The position numbers and the translations under genes are program-made. The notes under the pieces were generated by a model that saw only the letters and a program-made list of their open reading frames with translations, was not told where the DNA came from and ran no database searches. A stretch of 64,000 bases of DNA, from NCBI RefSeq assembly GCF_034653275.1, contig NZ_JAYEES010000004.1, forward strand, positions 186,001-250,000, given 5' to 3'. The DNA is from Nitrospirillum sp034653275. GTDB taxonomy: Bacteria > Pseudomonadota > Alphaproteobacteria > Azospirillales > Azospirillaceae. Each line of letters opens with the position of its first letter. The first letter of the stretch is position 1. Below, piece after piece: positions 18,501 to 25,332 of the stretch.

Positions 18501-19439
18501 ATGAGACTGCAGACCGCCGTATTGCTGGCCCTGACCCTGTTGGTCGGCGCCGGCGTCGCCGACCGGGCGCTGGCCTGGCCCCCCGACCTGATGCCGGCCG
18601 ACGCCCTGCCCCTGAAGGCGGCGTTGCGGGCGGAGGCGCCGGCGCCCAAGGCCAAGGCTACGCCGACGACGGTTCCCCCTGCCGCCGCCTGCTGCGCTGT
18701 CCTGGAACTGCGTCAGTACACCCTGAAACCCGGCCAGCGGGACGCGTTGATCGACTTGTTCGACCGCTATTTCCTGACCGGGCAGGAGGCGGTGGGCGTC
18801 CAGGTGGTGGGCCAGTTCCGCGATCTGGACGATCCCGACCGCTTCGTTTGGCTGCGGGGCTTCCCTGACATGCCGACGCGCGCCGCCGGCCTGGCGGCCT
18901 TCTATGATGGCCCGGTATGGCGGGCGCATCGTGAGGCCGCGAACGCCACCATGCTGGATTCCGACAACGTCCTGCTGCTGCGACCGGCGATCGCGGGTTC
19001 AGGCTTCGCCGATGCCACGCCGGTGACGCCCAGCCCAGCGCCCCTGCCGCCCGCGTCGCCGCCGCCCGGTATGCCGCCGGCAGGGCACGGCATGTTGGTC
19101 GCCACCCTCTATTACCCGTTCCCAGCCCATGACACCGCCGCGGCGCAAGAATTGGCCGACGCCTTTGCCCGGGACGGGGCACCGGCCCTGTCCGCGGCGG
19201 GCGGTCCCGTTATGGCCGCTCTCGTCACTCATTCTGAACCCAACAATTTCCCCCGCCTGCCGGTGCGGGAGGGGGAGGCGGTCTTCATCATCTTTCAGGC
19301 GTTCGCCGACGCTGCGGCCTACGACCGTTATCGCGCGCATGTCGCGACGCCTTGGTGGCGCGGGCATGTCCTGAAGGGCGCGCCGGAGGTCCACCGTTTG
19401 GCCCCGACTTCCGGATCCCGGTGGCAGGGCCCCCTCTGA
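18501..19439 (+). CDS. NIPSNAP-family protein with signal peptide
   Basis: The 312-residue protein starts with a signal sequence (MRLQTAVLLALTLLVGAGVA). It carries two ferredoxin-like NIPSNAP modules: residues about 67-150 (LELRQYTLKPGQRDALIDLF; FVWLRGFPDM) and about 195-300 (IIFQAFADAAAYDRYRAH). A Pro-rich linker joins them. The family often occurs beside oxidoreductases and may act as a dimeric alpha-beta barrel protein; the reaction is unknown. Export is unusual for this family. Confidence 0.8.
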   Translation: MRLQTAVLLALTLLVGAGVADRALAWPPDLMPADALPLKAALRAEAPAPKAKATPTTVPPAAACCAVLELRQYTLKPGQRDALIDLFDRYFLTGQEAVGVQVVGQFRDLDDPDRFVWLRGFPDMPTRAAGLAAFYDGPVWRAHREAANATMLDSDNVLLLRPAIAGSGFADATPVTPSPAPLPPASPPPGMPPAGHGMLVATLYYPFPAHDTAAAQELADAFARDGAPALSAAGGPVMAALVTHSEPNNFPRLPVREGEAVFIIFQAFADAAAYDRYRAHVATPWWRGHVLKGAPEVHRLAPTSGSRWQGPL

Positions 19440-19535
19440 CCAATGTCTAGGGCCCCGGGCCGCCTTTTAGGAGCCTTGGCCTCCGGCCCCGGCACCCGGA
19501 CAGTGGAGGGACGGAGTCCTTGCCGGGAGGCCAAG

Positions 19536-19901
19536 ATGGAACAGTCCACAGTTCAGTCCGCGTCATCCCCCCCGATCACGCCCTTTGAGATCACGCCCCT
19601 TATGGCCGCGCCGCGCCGTCGGCGCTGGTTGAGGCCCCTGTTGGTTGGGGTCGGTATACTGGGCGCGGGGTTGTTGCTCAGCGCCTGCGCGACCCAGCCG
19701 CCGCCCATGGCGGGCCGTGAGTTGCCAGGCTTTCTGTATGGCCTGCTGCACGGCCTCATCGCACCCTTCAGCTTCCTGTACAGTTTGATCTCCGACACCC
19801 GGGTCTACGCCTATCCCAATCCCGGCCGCTGGTACGACTTCGGCTTTCTGCTGGGGGTCAGCGCCTGGGGCAGCGGCGGCACCACGGTGGTGCGCCGCTG
19901 A
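19536..19901 (+). CDS. Small membrane or lipoprotein-like protein
   Basis: The 121-residue frame starts at ATG 19536 with GGGAGG upstream. Residues about 29-50 form a hydrophobic segment ending LLLSAC, which matches a lipobox. A shorter start at 19602 would place this as a standard lipoprotein signal (MAAPRRRRWLRPLLVGVG). The rest is a hydrophobic and aromatic tail (GLLHGLIAPFSFLYSLISD). Function is unknown. It is the last host-like gene before the prophage. Confidence 0.65.
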   Translation: MEQSTVQSASSPPITPFEITPLMAAPRRRRWLRPLLVGVGILGAGLLLSACATQPPPMAGRELPGFLYGLLHGLIAPFSFLYSLISDTRVYAYPNPGRWYDFGFLLGVSAWGSGGTTVVRR

Positions 19902-19925
19902 CGCCCGTCGCGACCGGTCCTGGGG

Positions 19926-20459
19926 CTATACCCTGGTGTCGGTGGGGTGATGGGGCGGTAGGGCGCGGATGGGAACATCCGCCACAGGCGCCGGGCTGAA
20001 AGGCGGCACCAGGGCCAAGCCCCGCTCCAGCGTCCACAGTGCCGCTTCACGGCTGTCGCCCGCTTCCTCGGCCAGGCCGGCCCGGGCCAGCACATCGGCC
20101 TGCTTCAGCAGGCTGGCCGCCGCCTCCATGCGCACGCGCAAGGTGGCGGCCGGGCGCAAATCCGCCTCCCGCACCTGGCCGTGGGCCTCAAGCGCCGCTT
20201 CCAGCCGGCCCATGCCCTCCAGCACCCGTTCCAGCGACGGCGCCGCCGTTTCCATGAGCTCATCCCGGGCCGATTGGCTGTGCCCCTGGTCCATCCGCCG
20301 GCTGGCCAGGCGGACACTCAGCGCGGCGTGCGCCACCTGGCGGGCCAGGGCCGGGAGCTGCGCGGCCAAAACGGGCATGGCCATGGTGCGTATGGGAAGT
20401 CCGGTGATGGGAATGGGCGGCGCGGATGACGCGGACGACATGGGGGCGGGCTCCGTCAT
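19926..20459 (-). CDS. Unrecognised protein under the prophage operators
   Basis: The 177-residue product is rich in Ala, Leu and Arg and predicted helical, with segments such as LPALARQVAHAALSVRL and LERVLEGMGRLEAALEAHGQ. I see no signal peptide or known motif. The ATG at 20459 is chosen because upstream codons are low-complexity Pro/Arg sequence, though no strong ribosome binding site is visible. Upstream lies a TTGACA with two TACCCT repeats, the same repeat found at the repressor promoter, so it belongs to the prophage regulon. It could be an accessory regulator. Confidence 0.5.
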   Translation of the reverse strand: MTEPAPMSSASSAPPIPITGLPIRTMAMPVLAAQLPALARQVAHAALSVRLASRRMDQGHSQSARDELMETAAPSLERVLEGMGRLEAALEAHGQVREADLRPAATLRVRMEAAASLLKQADVLARAGLAEEAGDSREAALWTLERGLALVPPFSPAPVADVPIRALPPHHPTDTRV

Positions 20460-20600
20460 TGGTTCAAAAGGAGCCCCCGGGGCGGTGGCGGCCAATCGGC
20501 GCCTGCCCGCCCCGGGGGAAGGGGCGACCCACCCGGGGAGGGGCAGAGGGCGGGTCGCGACTGCCGGGCGGCGCCGATGGGGAGCGTGCCGGCCGGTAAG

Positions 20601-20633
20601 AATTACCCTGGCAGGAGAAAAATACCCTGTCAA
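20601..20633 (-). promoter_or_regulatory. Left operator pair (TACCCT) with minus-strand promoter
   Basis: TACCCT occurs at 20604-20609 and 20623-20628, 19 bp apart, each after an AT-rich stretch. On the minus strand TTGACA (20633-20628) overlaps one repeat, and the other (read AGGGTAAT) falls at the expected -10 position. The arrangement suits repression of the leftward gene. Confidence 0.55.
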
Positions 20634-20720
20634 TGGAAATTGGAGATAAATCTCTTGTCGGGAACGCATCCCCTGCCGGGCCTCCTGGCGCCGCCGCTTG
20701 ACCGTTCTTCGCCGAAATGA

Positions 20721-20735
20721 GAACGTACAGGGAAC
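20721..20735. promoter_or_regulatory. LexA (SOS) box of alphaproteobacterial type
   Basis: The sequence is GAAC, seven bases, GAAC, which exactly matches the direct-repeat LexA site known in alphaproteobacteria. It lies between the left operators and the 20939 gene, where an SOS-dependent prophage switch would be expected. LexA binding itself is inferred. Confidence 0.6.
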
Positions 20736-20938
20736 AAACCGCCGGGGCGCCGGGCGGCGCTTTATGTCTGGTGGCGCACGTTAACCGGGAGTTTCAGGCT
20801 GCGTCTTATCGATATGGAATGAATTTCATGCGGTTCACGCCTTGGGTTCGTCTCACCGGGACAAGCCCGGGCGCGGCCCGGCGTCAGGGAATGGAGCCCA
20901 GGGGATGAGACCGGGGCCTTGCGGAATAGAGGAGCGGA

Positions 20939-21355
20939 ATGTCGGGTCGCGTGTCGCAACGGCGCCTGCCCCTGGCCGGGGAGGTTTATCCCGGTACGCC
21001 CAAGCCGTCGCCCATCGGGCGGCGGCTGCGGGTGGTGGTGGGTGGCGTTCCGGTGGTGGCTGTGGTCAGCGACACCTGGCCATGGACGCTGATGTCGCTC
21101 GCCCGGTATCGGCAGGTCGACATGCTGCCCTCCTTGCGTCAGGTGGCGGGGGGCGCGGCCATCGCCGCCGACGCCTGGATCGCGTTGGAAACGTCGCCAG
21201 CCCCTGTCGACGGCCCGGGCGGCCTGCGCGTGCGCCTTTATCTGGTGGATGCCTTGCCGGACGACCCTGCGGCGATGGCGGAGGCGAGCCGGGGGCCAGC
21301 CGATATGCTGCTCAGCCGCGGTCTGGCGGCCAGCCTGGGCTGGGTGTCATGCTGA
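20939..21355 (+). CDS. Unrecognised early prophage protein (possible antirepressor)
   Basis: The 138-residue product has a strong ribosome binding site (GAGGAGCGG) before the ATG. The core is a compact alternation of strands and helices (GRRLRVVVGGVPVVAVVSD, then ADAWIALETSPAP and LRVRLYLVDALPDD). I do not recognise a family. It lies downstream of the SOS box and faces the repressor gene, with 3' ends only 41 bp apart. That position fits an SOS-induced antirepressor or early gene, but this is inference from layout. Confidence 0.55.
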   Translation: MSGRVSQRRLPLAGEVYPGTPKPSPIGRRLRVVVGGVPVVAVVSDTWPWTLMSLARYRQVDMLPSLRQVAGGAAIAADAWIALETSPAPVDGPGGLRVRLYLVDALPDDPAAMAEASRGPADMLLSRGLAASLGWVSC

Positions 21356-21396
21356 TGCGCGCGGCGAAGGCCGCTGGGATTGATGCCGATGGTGGC

Positions 21397-21870
21397 TCAA
21401 CGCCGCGCGATCTCGCGTTCAATCTTCAGCTTTTCCAGGTCCAGCTGGAACAGGCGCGCCAGCTGGGCCGCCAGATCCAGGTCCCCTTGGCGATAGGCCG
21501 CGCGCACCTTGTCCAGCACCGCGTCCAACACCGCGTGCTCGGGCAATGGTGGCGGTTCATGTCCGGCAAAAGGCGTGGTCGCTGGAGCGGCGAGATGGTG
21601 GTCATCACCACCCGAGTCGCCGCCCAGCCGGCTTTCACCGATCAGGTCCTCAATTCGGCAGCCCAGGCCACGGGCGATCTTGTAGATGGTGTCCGCCCGG
21701 GGGGAGGCGGACTTGCCGTACATGATGCCCTTGATGGTGCCTTCGTTCAGGCCGGCGGCCCGTTCGAATTCCGCATACCCCAAGCCCAACGCCGACAGGC
21801 GGCGGCCCAGCCGCTCAGCCAACGGGCTGGGTGCCGGGGTGGTCGGGATGATTTTGGCGGCGGTGCTCAT
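21397..21870 (-). CDS. Xre/CI-type prophage repressor
   Basis: The 157-residue protein has an N-terminal helix-turn-helix (residues about 18-77: ERLGRRLSALGLGYAEFERA, then LNEGTIKGIMYGKSASPRA) and a C-terminal helical tail (LAAQLARLFQLDLEKLKIER), probably for dimerisation. It has no S24 peptidase domain, so it should not self-cleave with RecA. Three TACCCT repeats lie directly upstream, one of them overlapping a TATAAT on its own strand. That implies autoregulation. The ATG at 21870 has only a weak ribosome binding site. Confidence 0.75.
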   Translation of the reverse strand: MSTAAKIIPTTPAPSPLAERLGRRLSALGLGYAEFERAAGLNEGTIKGIMYGKSASPRADTIYKIARGLGCRIEDLIGESRLGGDSGGDDHHLAAPATTPFAGHEPPPLPEHAVLDAVLDKVRAAYRQGDLDLAAQLARLFQLDLEKLKIEREIARR

Positions 21871-21877
21871 GTGGGGA

Positions 21878-21947
21878 AATTTACCCTGAGGCGGAAGCGG
21901 CGTCGTGGGGGAATTATACCCTAGAAATCGGGAGAATTTTACCCTAT
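21878..21947. promoter_or_regulatory. Right operator cluster and repressor promoter
   Basis: TACCCT occurs at 21882-21887, 21917-21922 and 21940-21945, each after an AT-rich run, giving a shared pattern like AATTTTACCCT. A minus-strand TATAAT (21918-21913) overlaps the middle copy. The same repeat occurs twice at 20604 and 20623 in the same orientation. These are probably the binding sites of the adjacent Xre protein. Confidence 0.6.
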
Positions 21948-22014
21948 CCTTGGCGGTATGACCAGGGGCTAATGCGGCCGCCGGTCCTGAAGCCCGAAAT
22001 AGGAAAGGAAGTCC

Positions 22015-22287
22015 ATGTCCCCCACTTCCCGGGGCGTCGCCCCCCGTCCATGCGCGGCCGGCGCGGCGGCGTCGCGCGCCGCGGGCGCGCCCGTCACCAC
22101 CAGCTTGCAGGGCCGGCTGGGTCGCACGCCCTCCACGCCCGATGACCTGCGCTCCATGGCCACCGCCGCTTGGCATAAGCGCGGCGTGGCCATGATCCGG
22201 TTGGAGGATTTGCCCAACGAATTCGATCGCCTGGCGGTGGAAGCCATCGCCACCTCCCTCTACGGCAAAAGGACGCCTTCGGAATGA
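22015..22287 (+). CDS. Small early prophage protein
   Basis: The 90-residue product has an excellent ribosome binding site (AGGAAAGGAA). The first half is Ala/Pro/Arg-rich and probably disordered; the second half (WHKRGVAMIRLEDLPNEFDR, then LAVEAIATSLYG) is a small folded unit. No family is recognised. Its stop overlaps the next start by 4 bp (ATGA), so the two genes are coupled. It is the first rightward gene after the operator cluster. Confidence 0.65.
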   Translation: MSPTSRGVAPRPCAAGAAASRAAGAPVTTSLQGRLGRTPSTPDDLRSMATAAWHKRGVAMIRLEDLPNEFDRLAVEAIATSLYGKRTPSE

Positions 22288-22907
22288 CCACGCCCGCCCC
22301 CGCTTCCACCGTCATCGCCACTGCCCGCAAGGCGCCGCCCCGCCGCCGGGCCGGCCGTCCGCGCAAGGCCGGCGCCCGCCATGCCTGCGGCCAACTGATT
22401 CAGGCCACCGACGCCGCCATCCTGCCGCAGGCGCTGGAGCGGCGGGCCGACCTGCTGGGCGTTTCGCCATCGCTTTCCACGGGCCAATTGTTGGACCAGC
22501 GCGTGGGCCAGCCCTTGGGACAGTTGTTGCTGCGCGGCCGCCTGACCCAACGGCAGCACGATGCCGGGCAGGCCGTGGGCGGCCTGTGGCGCGCCTGGCT
22601 GTCCTTGGCGGAGGCGCCCAAGCCCCACGCCTATGTGCCGGAGTCCGGCAGTGGCGTGGCCCGCCCGGATGTCGACCCCGACCGCTGGGCCTGCACTGAC
22701 GATCGCCTGGCCCAGGCCCGCGCGTTGATCCGGGCCAGCGGCCCCCATGGCCTGCTGGCCCTGACCTTGGTGGAGGGGGTGTGTGCGGATGAGGTCATGC
22801 CCCGCCGGTTCGAGGCCACCTGGGCCGGCGACTGGCCCCAGGGCTGGGCGGCATTGACCACGGCGCTGGACGCCTTGGCCGATCATTACCGCATCCCCCG
22901 TAACTGA
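22284..22907 (+). CDS. Unrecognised prophage protein
   Basis: The 207-residue protein begins with a basic Ala/Pro/Arg-rich tail containing an AT-hook-like GRPRK, which suggests DNA contact. A helical body follows (LSTGQLLDQRVGQPLGQLLL; LTQRQHDAGQAVGGLWRAWL) and a C-terminal region (FEATWAGDWPQGWAALTTAL). The AT-hook and the place before the terminase could fit a DNA-binding packaging or regulatory role. No family match is claimed. It overlaps the preceding gene by 4 bp. Confidence 0.6.
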   Translation: MTTPAPASTVIATARKAPPRRRAGRPRKAGARHACGQLIQATDAAILPQALERRADLLGVSPSLSTGQLLDQRVGQPLGQLLLRGRLTQRQHDAGQAVGGLWRAWLSLAEAPKPHAYVPESGSGVARPDVDPDRWACTDDRLAQARALIRASGPHGLLALTLVEGVCADEVMPRRFEATWAGDWPQGWAALTTALDALADHYRIPRN

Positions 22908-22927
22908 TCGCCCTTGGAGAACACACT

Positions 22928-23992
22928 ATGAGCCTGCGCACTTCCGCTGATGACGTGGCGTTCGACCGTTCCCCCCTGGCAATCACCTGGCGCGACCGCC
23001 GGTGCCGAGGCATCGTCCGGCACCCCGTCCTGGCCCCGGCTGGCCTGATCCTGGGCGCCGGCACCTTGTTGGCCAAGCGCGCCGATGATGCCTGGGCGTC
23101 GCAGGCCTTGGATTTCGATGCCGACCGCCTGCTGGCCTTGCTTACCATCGCCTATGACCGCCCCCACACGGCGGAGCAGGCGCGGCGCATCCTGGCCAAG
23201 GTGCGGGCCGCCGGCCGCGCCCTGGCGGCGGATGAGCCCCTTCAGGCGGCCATCCACCTGGCCCATGCCGGCCTGGGCGTCCTGCCGGACGCCGACACCG
23301 CCGCACGACGTCTGTTCCTGGCGGAAACGCTGCTGGACCAGGGAATGGCGCTGGAGACGTTGAGGAAGGTGGCCGGCTATGGCCATGATGAAGTCGTCCT
23401 GAAGCATAATCAGAATCATCGGCCCTCTGGTCCCGGCGGCGGTCAATTTTGCTCTTCTTCGGATACAGGAGGCGGCACGCCTCCTCCGGCGAAGACTAAG
23501 GCGCAGGGCGCGGCCAGGCCGGTTCAGGACGACAACGCACAAAAGAAACGGCGGTTCGTTCAACGCACCATTGGAGTCGCTCGCGAGATTGCCGCAAAAC
23601 TCAACGTTCCTGTCGAGAATATTTTAGGAGTATCTGCACTGGAATCGGGGTGGGGTGGCCAGAACCCGGATTCGAGGTTTGCCAAAGAGGGGAACAATTA
23701 CTTTGGACAACACGCCCACTCAAAATATGAGAATGGAACGATGCTCAACAAAGAGGGAGATATTGAAATGTCGACGTTCGCCAGCCCGGAAGATTCGTTC
23801 CGATCCTTTGCAGAAAGCCATGGTGACTTGATTCGTGGAGTACGAGATCCGGAAGAATTCGCGCGTAAATTGCAGGAATCTCATAGATTCGGTATAGCTA
23901 CGGACGGAAGCCCTATGCCCACCTACATTCGGGATGTGGCGGGAACCATCAGGAAATTGCGACCTATTATTGCGGAACATGGCGGGGAGTGA
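22928..23992 (+). CDS. Phage leader-glucosaminidase fusion, putative cell-wall toxin
   Basis: The 354-residue protein has two parts. Residues 1 to about 175 are a GC-rich helical leader ending in a linker (NHRPSGPGGGQF) of the sort that precedes variable toxin domains in phage-borne polymorphic toxins. Residues about 205-350 are an AT-richer FlgJ/LytD-type glucosaminidase: ILGVSALESGWGG gives the catalytic Glu239, and NNYFGQHA gives the family Asn-Tyr-Phe-Gly block. It should cut the GlcNAc-MurNAc backbone. No signal peptide is present, so delivery would need the virion or another route. The next gene encodes an exported protein 5 bp downstream, a likely immunity partner. A plain virion lytic enzyme is the alternative. 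Confidence 0.75.
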   Translation: MSLRTSADDVAFDRSPLAITWRDRRCRGIVRHPVLAPAGLILGAGTLLAKRADDAWASQALDFDADRLLALLTIAYDRPHTAEQARRILAKVRAAGRALAADEPLQAAIHLAHAGLGVLPDADTAARRLFLAETLLDQGMALETLRKVAGYGHDEVVLKHNQNHRPSGPGGGQFCSSSDTGGGTPPPAKTKAQGAARPVQDDNAQKKRRFVQRTIGVAREIAAKLNVPVENILGVSALESGWGGQNPDSRFAKEGNNYFGQHAHSKYENGTMLNKEGDIEMSTFASPEDSFRSFAESHGDLIRGVRDPEEFARKLQESHRFGIATDGSPMPTYIRDVAGTIRKLRPIIAEHGGE

Positions 23993-23997
23993 GAAGC

Positions 23998-24438
23998 ATG
24001 AAAATGTCAAAGGCATGGGGCGGGGCCATAGCCTTAAGCTTTGTGGTGGCCCTTTCTTGGCCGCCAGGTAGAACTCTGGCTGCAGACCAACGAAATGATG
24101 TGCCTCCCTACAAGATAAATCTGACGCAGGCGGAGGCGCTCGCAAATATCGCGCTGGCAATGGTCGACAAACGCGGTTGGTTGGAAGGGGGGCTGGACGA
24201 CGACGGGCGCTTTTACGGCTACTGGGCTTATGCCGTCCACGGAAATGGTCATTATGCTGAAGTCGCCGTGAATCCCTGGACTGGCGATGTGTGGGATGTT
24301 TGGAGATGTAAAAAGGTCAAGAAGCCGGAATTGCAAGCTGCCCAGAAGGTCCTCAAGGAAATAAATTTCTCTGCGGCGGAAAGTCGCTTGTACAATGACT
24401 TGGCCAAGTGGCGGCCTTTGTGTTTGAAGGATTGGTAA
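23998..24438 (+). CDS. Exported protein, probable immunity to the upstream glucosaminidase
   Basis: The 146-residue product has a signal peptide (SKAWGGAIALSFVVALS, then a cut near TLAA) and so is periplasmic. The mature part includes LTQAEALANIALAMVDKRGW and YAVHGNGHYAEVAVNPWTGD, a PepSY-like or inhibitor-like small fold, plus two cysteines near the C-terminus. It is AT-richer than the virion genes and follows the glucosaminidase by 5 bp. A periplasmic place suits protection against a peptidoglycan-cutting toxin. I do not recognise a named family. Confidence 0.65.
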   Translation: MKMSKAWGGAIALSFVVALSWPPGRTLAADQRNDVPPYKINLTQAEALANIALAMVDKRGWLEGGLDDDGRFYGYWAYAVHGNGHYAEVAVNPWTGDVWDVWRCKKVKKPELQAAQKVLKEINFSAAESRLYNDLAKWRPLCLKDW

Positions 24439-24575
24439 GAGTCGTCCCTGCTCGGGCTGCAGCACCGTTGTGGGCATGTCAGGCGTGAGGGACGTTGCCG
24501 GTGGCGGTGTGGTCGGCGTTCGAGCCGCGGAATTGGCTGCCATTGTGTGCCGAAAAAATTGAACGTAAAAAACGC

Positions 24576-24604
24576 TTGACGCCACTTTCTGGTCCGGTTA
24601 TATA
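24576..24604 (+). promoter_or_regulatory. Strong sigma-70 promoter upstream of the terminase genes
   Basis: TTGACG and TATATA are separated by exactly 17 bp (24582-24598). It lies in the 310-bp gap between the exported immunity-like gene and the small terminase gene. A strong hairpin starts about 16 bp after the expected start site. Confidence 0.65.
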
Positions 24605-24610
24605 TCGAAA

Positions 24611-24667
24611 TATGAAATGCCGATTTGCGCCCGGAAGGCTGAACGCCTTGCCGGGCGCTTCGTTTTT
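24611..24667 (+). ncRNA. Candidate short prophage RNA or attenuated leader
   Basis: The promoter at 24576-24604 is followed almost at once by an intrinsic terminator: GCGCCCGG-AAGGC pairs with GCCTT-G-CCGGGCGC (one bulged G), loop TGAAC, then TTTTT at 24663-24667. The transcript would be about 57 nt and contains no convincing reading frame. It could be a small RNA, or a leader at which late transcription is held until an antiterminator acts. Both are inference. Confidence 0.45.
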
Positions 24668-24747
24668 CAGGCTGGATCTCCGGTGCCGCTGGCGGGCCTG
24701 ATCCATCGCATCCATCAGACATCGCAGCCTTCGAGAGGTGCGCCGCC

Positions 24748-25332
24748 GTGCCGACGCGCAAGACGCCGCCCATGCCGTCCCTTGTCCAGGGGGCGGAACC
24801 TGAAACCCTATCCTCTCCTCCCGCAACCGACAGTCAGGCACTGCCCGCCCTCGCCCCCGCTCGTGCCGCCCGCACCCGCCTGGTGATCAGCGATGATCGC
24901 CGGGCGGAGGTGGCGGACCTGGCGGGCAAAGGGGTCCCCCGGGGCGTCATCGCCCGCATGTTGGGAATCAGCCCGCGCACGCTGCGCCGCCATTTCGGGC
25001 GCGAGCTGGAGATGGGCGCTGCCCGCGCCCATGCCCGTATCGTGGAAACCCTGTACGCCAAGGCGTTGGAGGGCCACGCCCCGTCGCTCATCTTCTGGTG
25101 CCGGGTGCGCTTGGGCTGGGGGGGCAAGCCAGGTGAAGCCGACGATGGCGGTCCGCTGGAAGGCGAGGGGGAGGGCTACGGCCCGTTCCCCCGCAGTGGT
25201 GGCGCCGCCTCGCCGCCCATCGAGCCCGTTGCCTTGGAAAGCCTGAACGATGCCCAACTCGAAGCCCTTCTCCGCCGCCTGGAAGCGGCGGGTTTTGACC
25301 CGGGCCCTGACGGTGGTTCGGGCGGAGATTGA
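24748..25332 (+). CDS. Small terminase subunit-like DNA-binding protein
   Basis: The 194-residue product has a helix-turn-helix at about residues 50-85 (VADLAGKGVPRGVIARMLGI then SPRTLRRHF). An ARIVETLYAKALEG helix and a SLIFWCRVRLGW segment follow; that layout is usual for small terminases that recognise the phage packaging site. The C-terminal part is Gly-rich, ending in a helix that may bind the large subunit. The start is GTG at 24748 with GAGAGGTG upstream; ATG at 24772 is possible. It overlaps the terminase large subunit frame. Confidence 0.75.
   Translation: MPTRKTPPMPSLVQGAEPETLSSPPATDSQALPALAPARAARTRLVISDDRRAEVADLAGKGVPRGVIARMLGISPRTLRRHFGRELEMGAARAHARIVETLYAKALEGHAPSLIFWCRVRLGWGGKPGEADDGGPLEGEGEGYGPFPRSGGAASPPIEPVALESLNDAQLEALLRRLEAAGFDPGPDGGSGGD

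Noticed and set aside
20717..20908. A 63-codon plus-strand frame starting inside the SOS box
   Set aside because: Its start codon overlaps the LexA site, it has no ribosome binding site, and the sequence is not protein-like.
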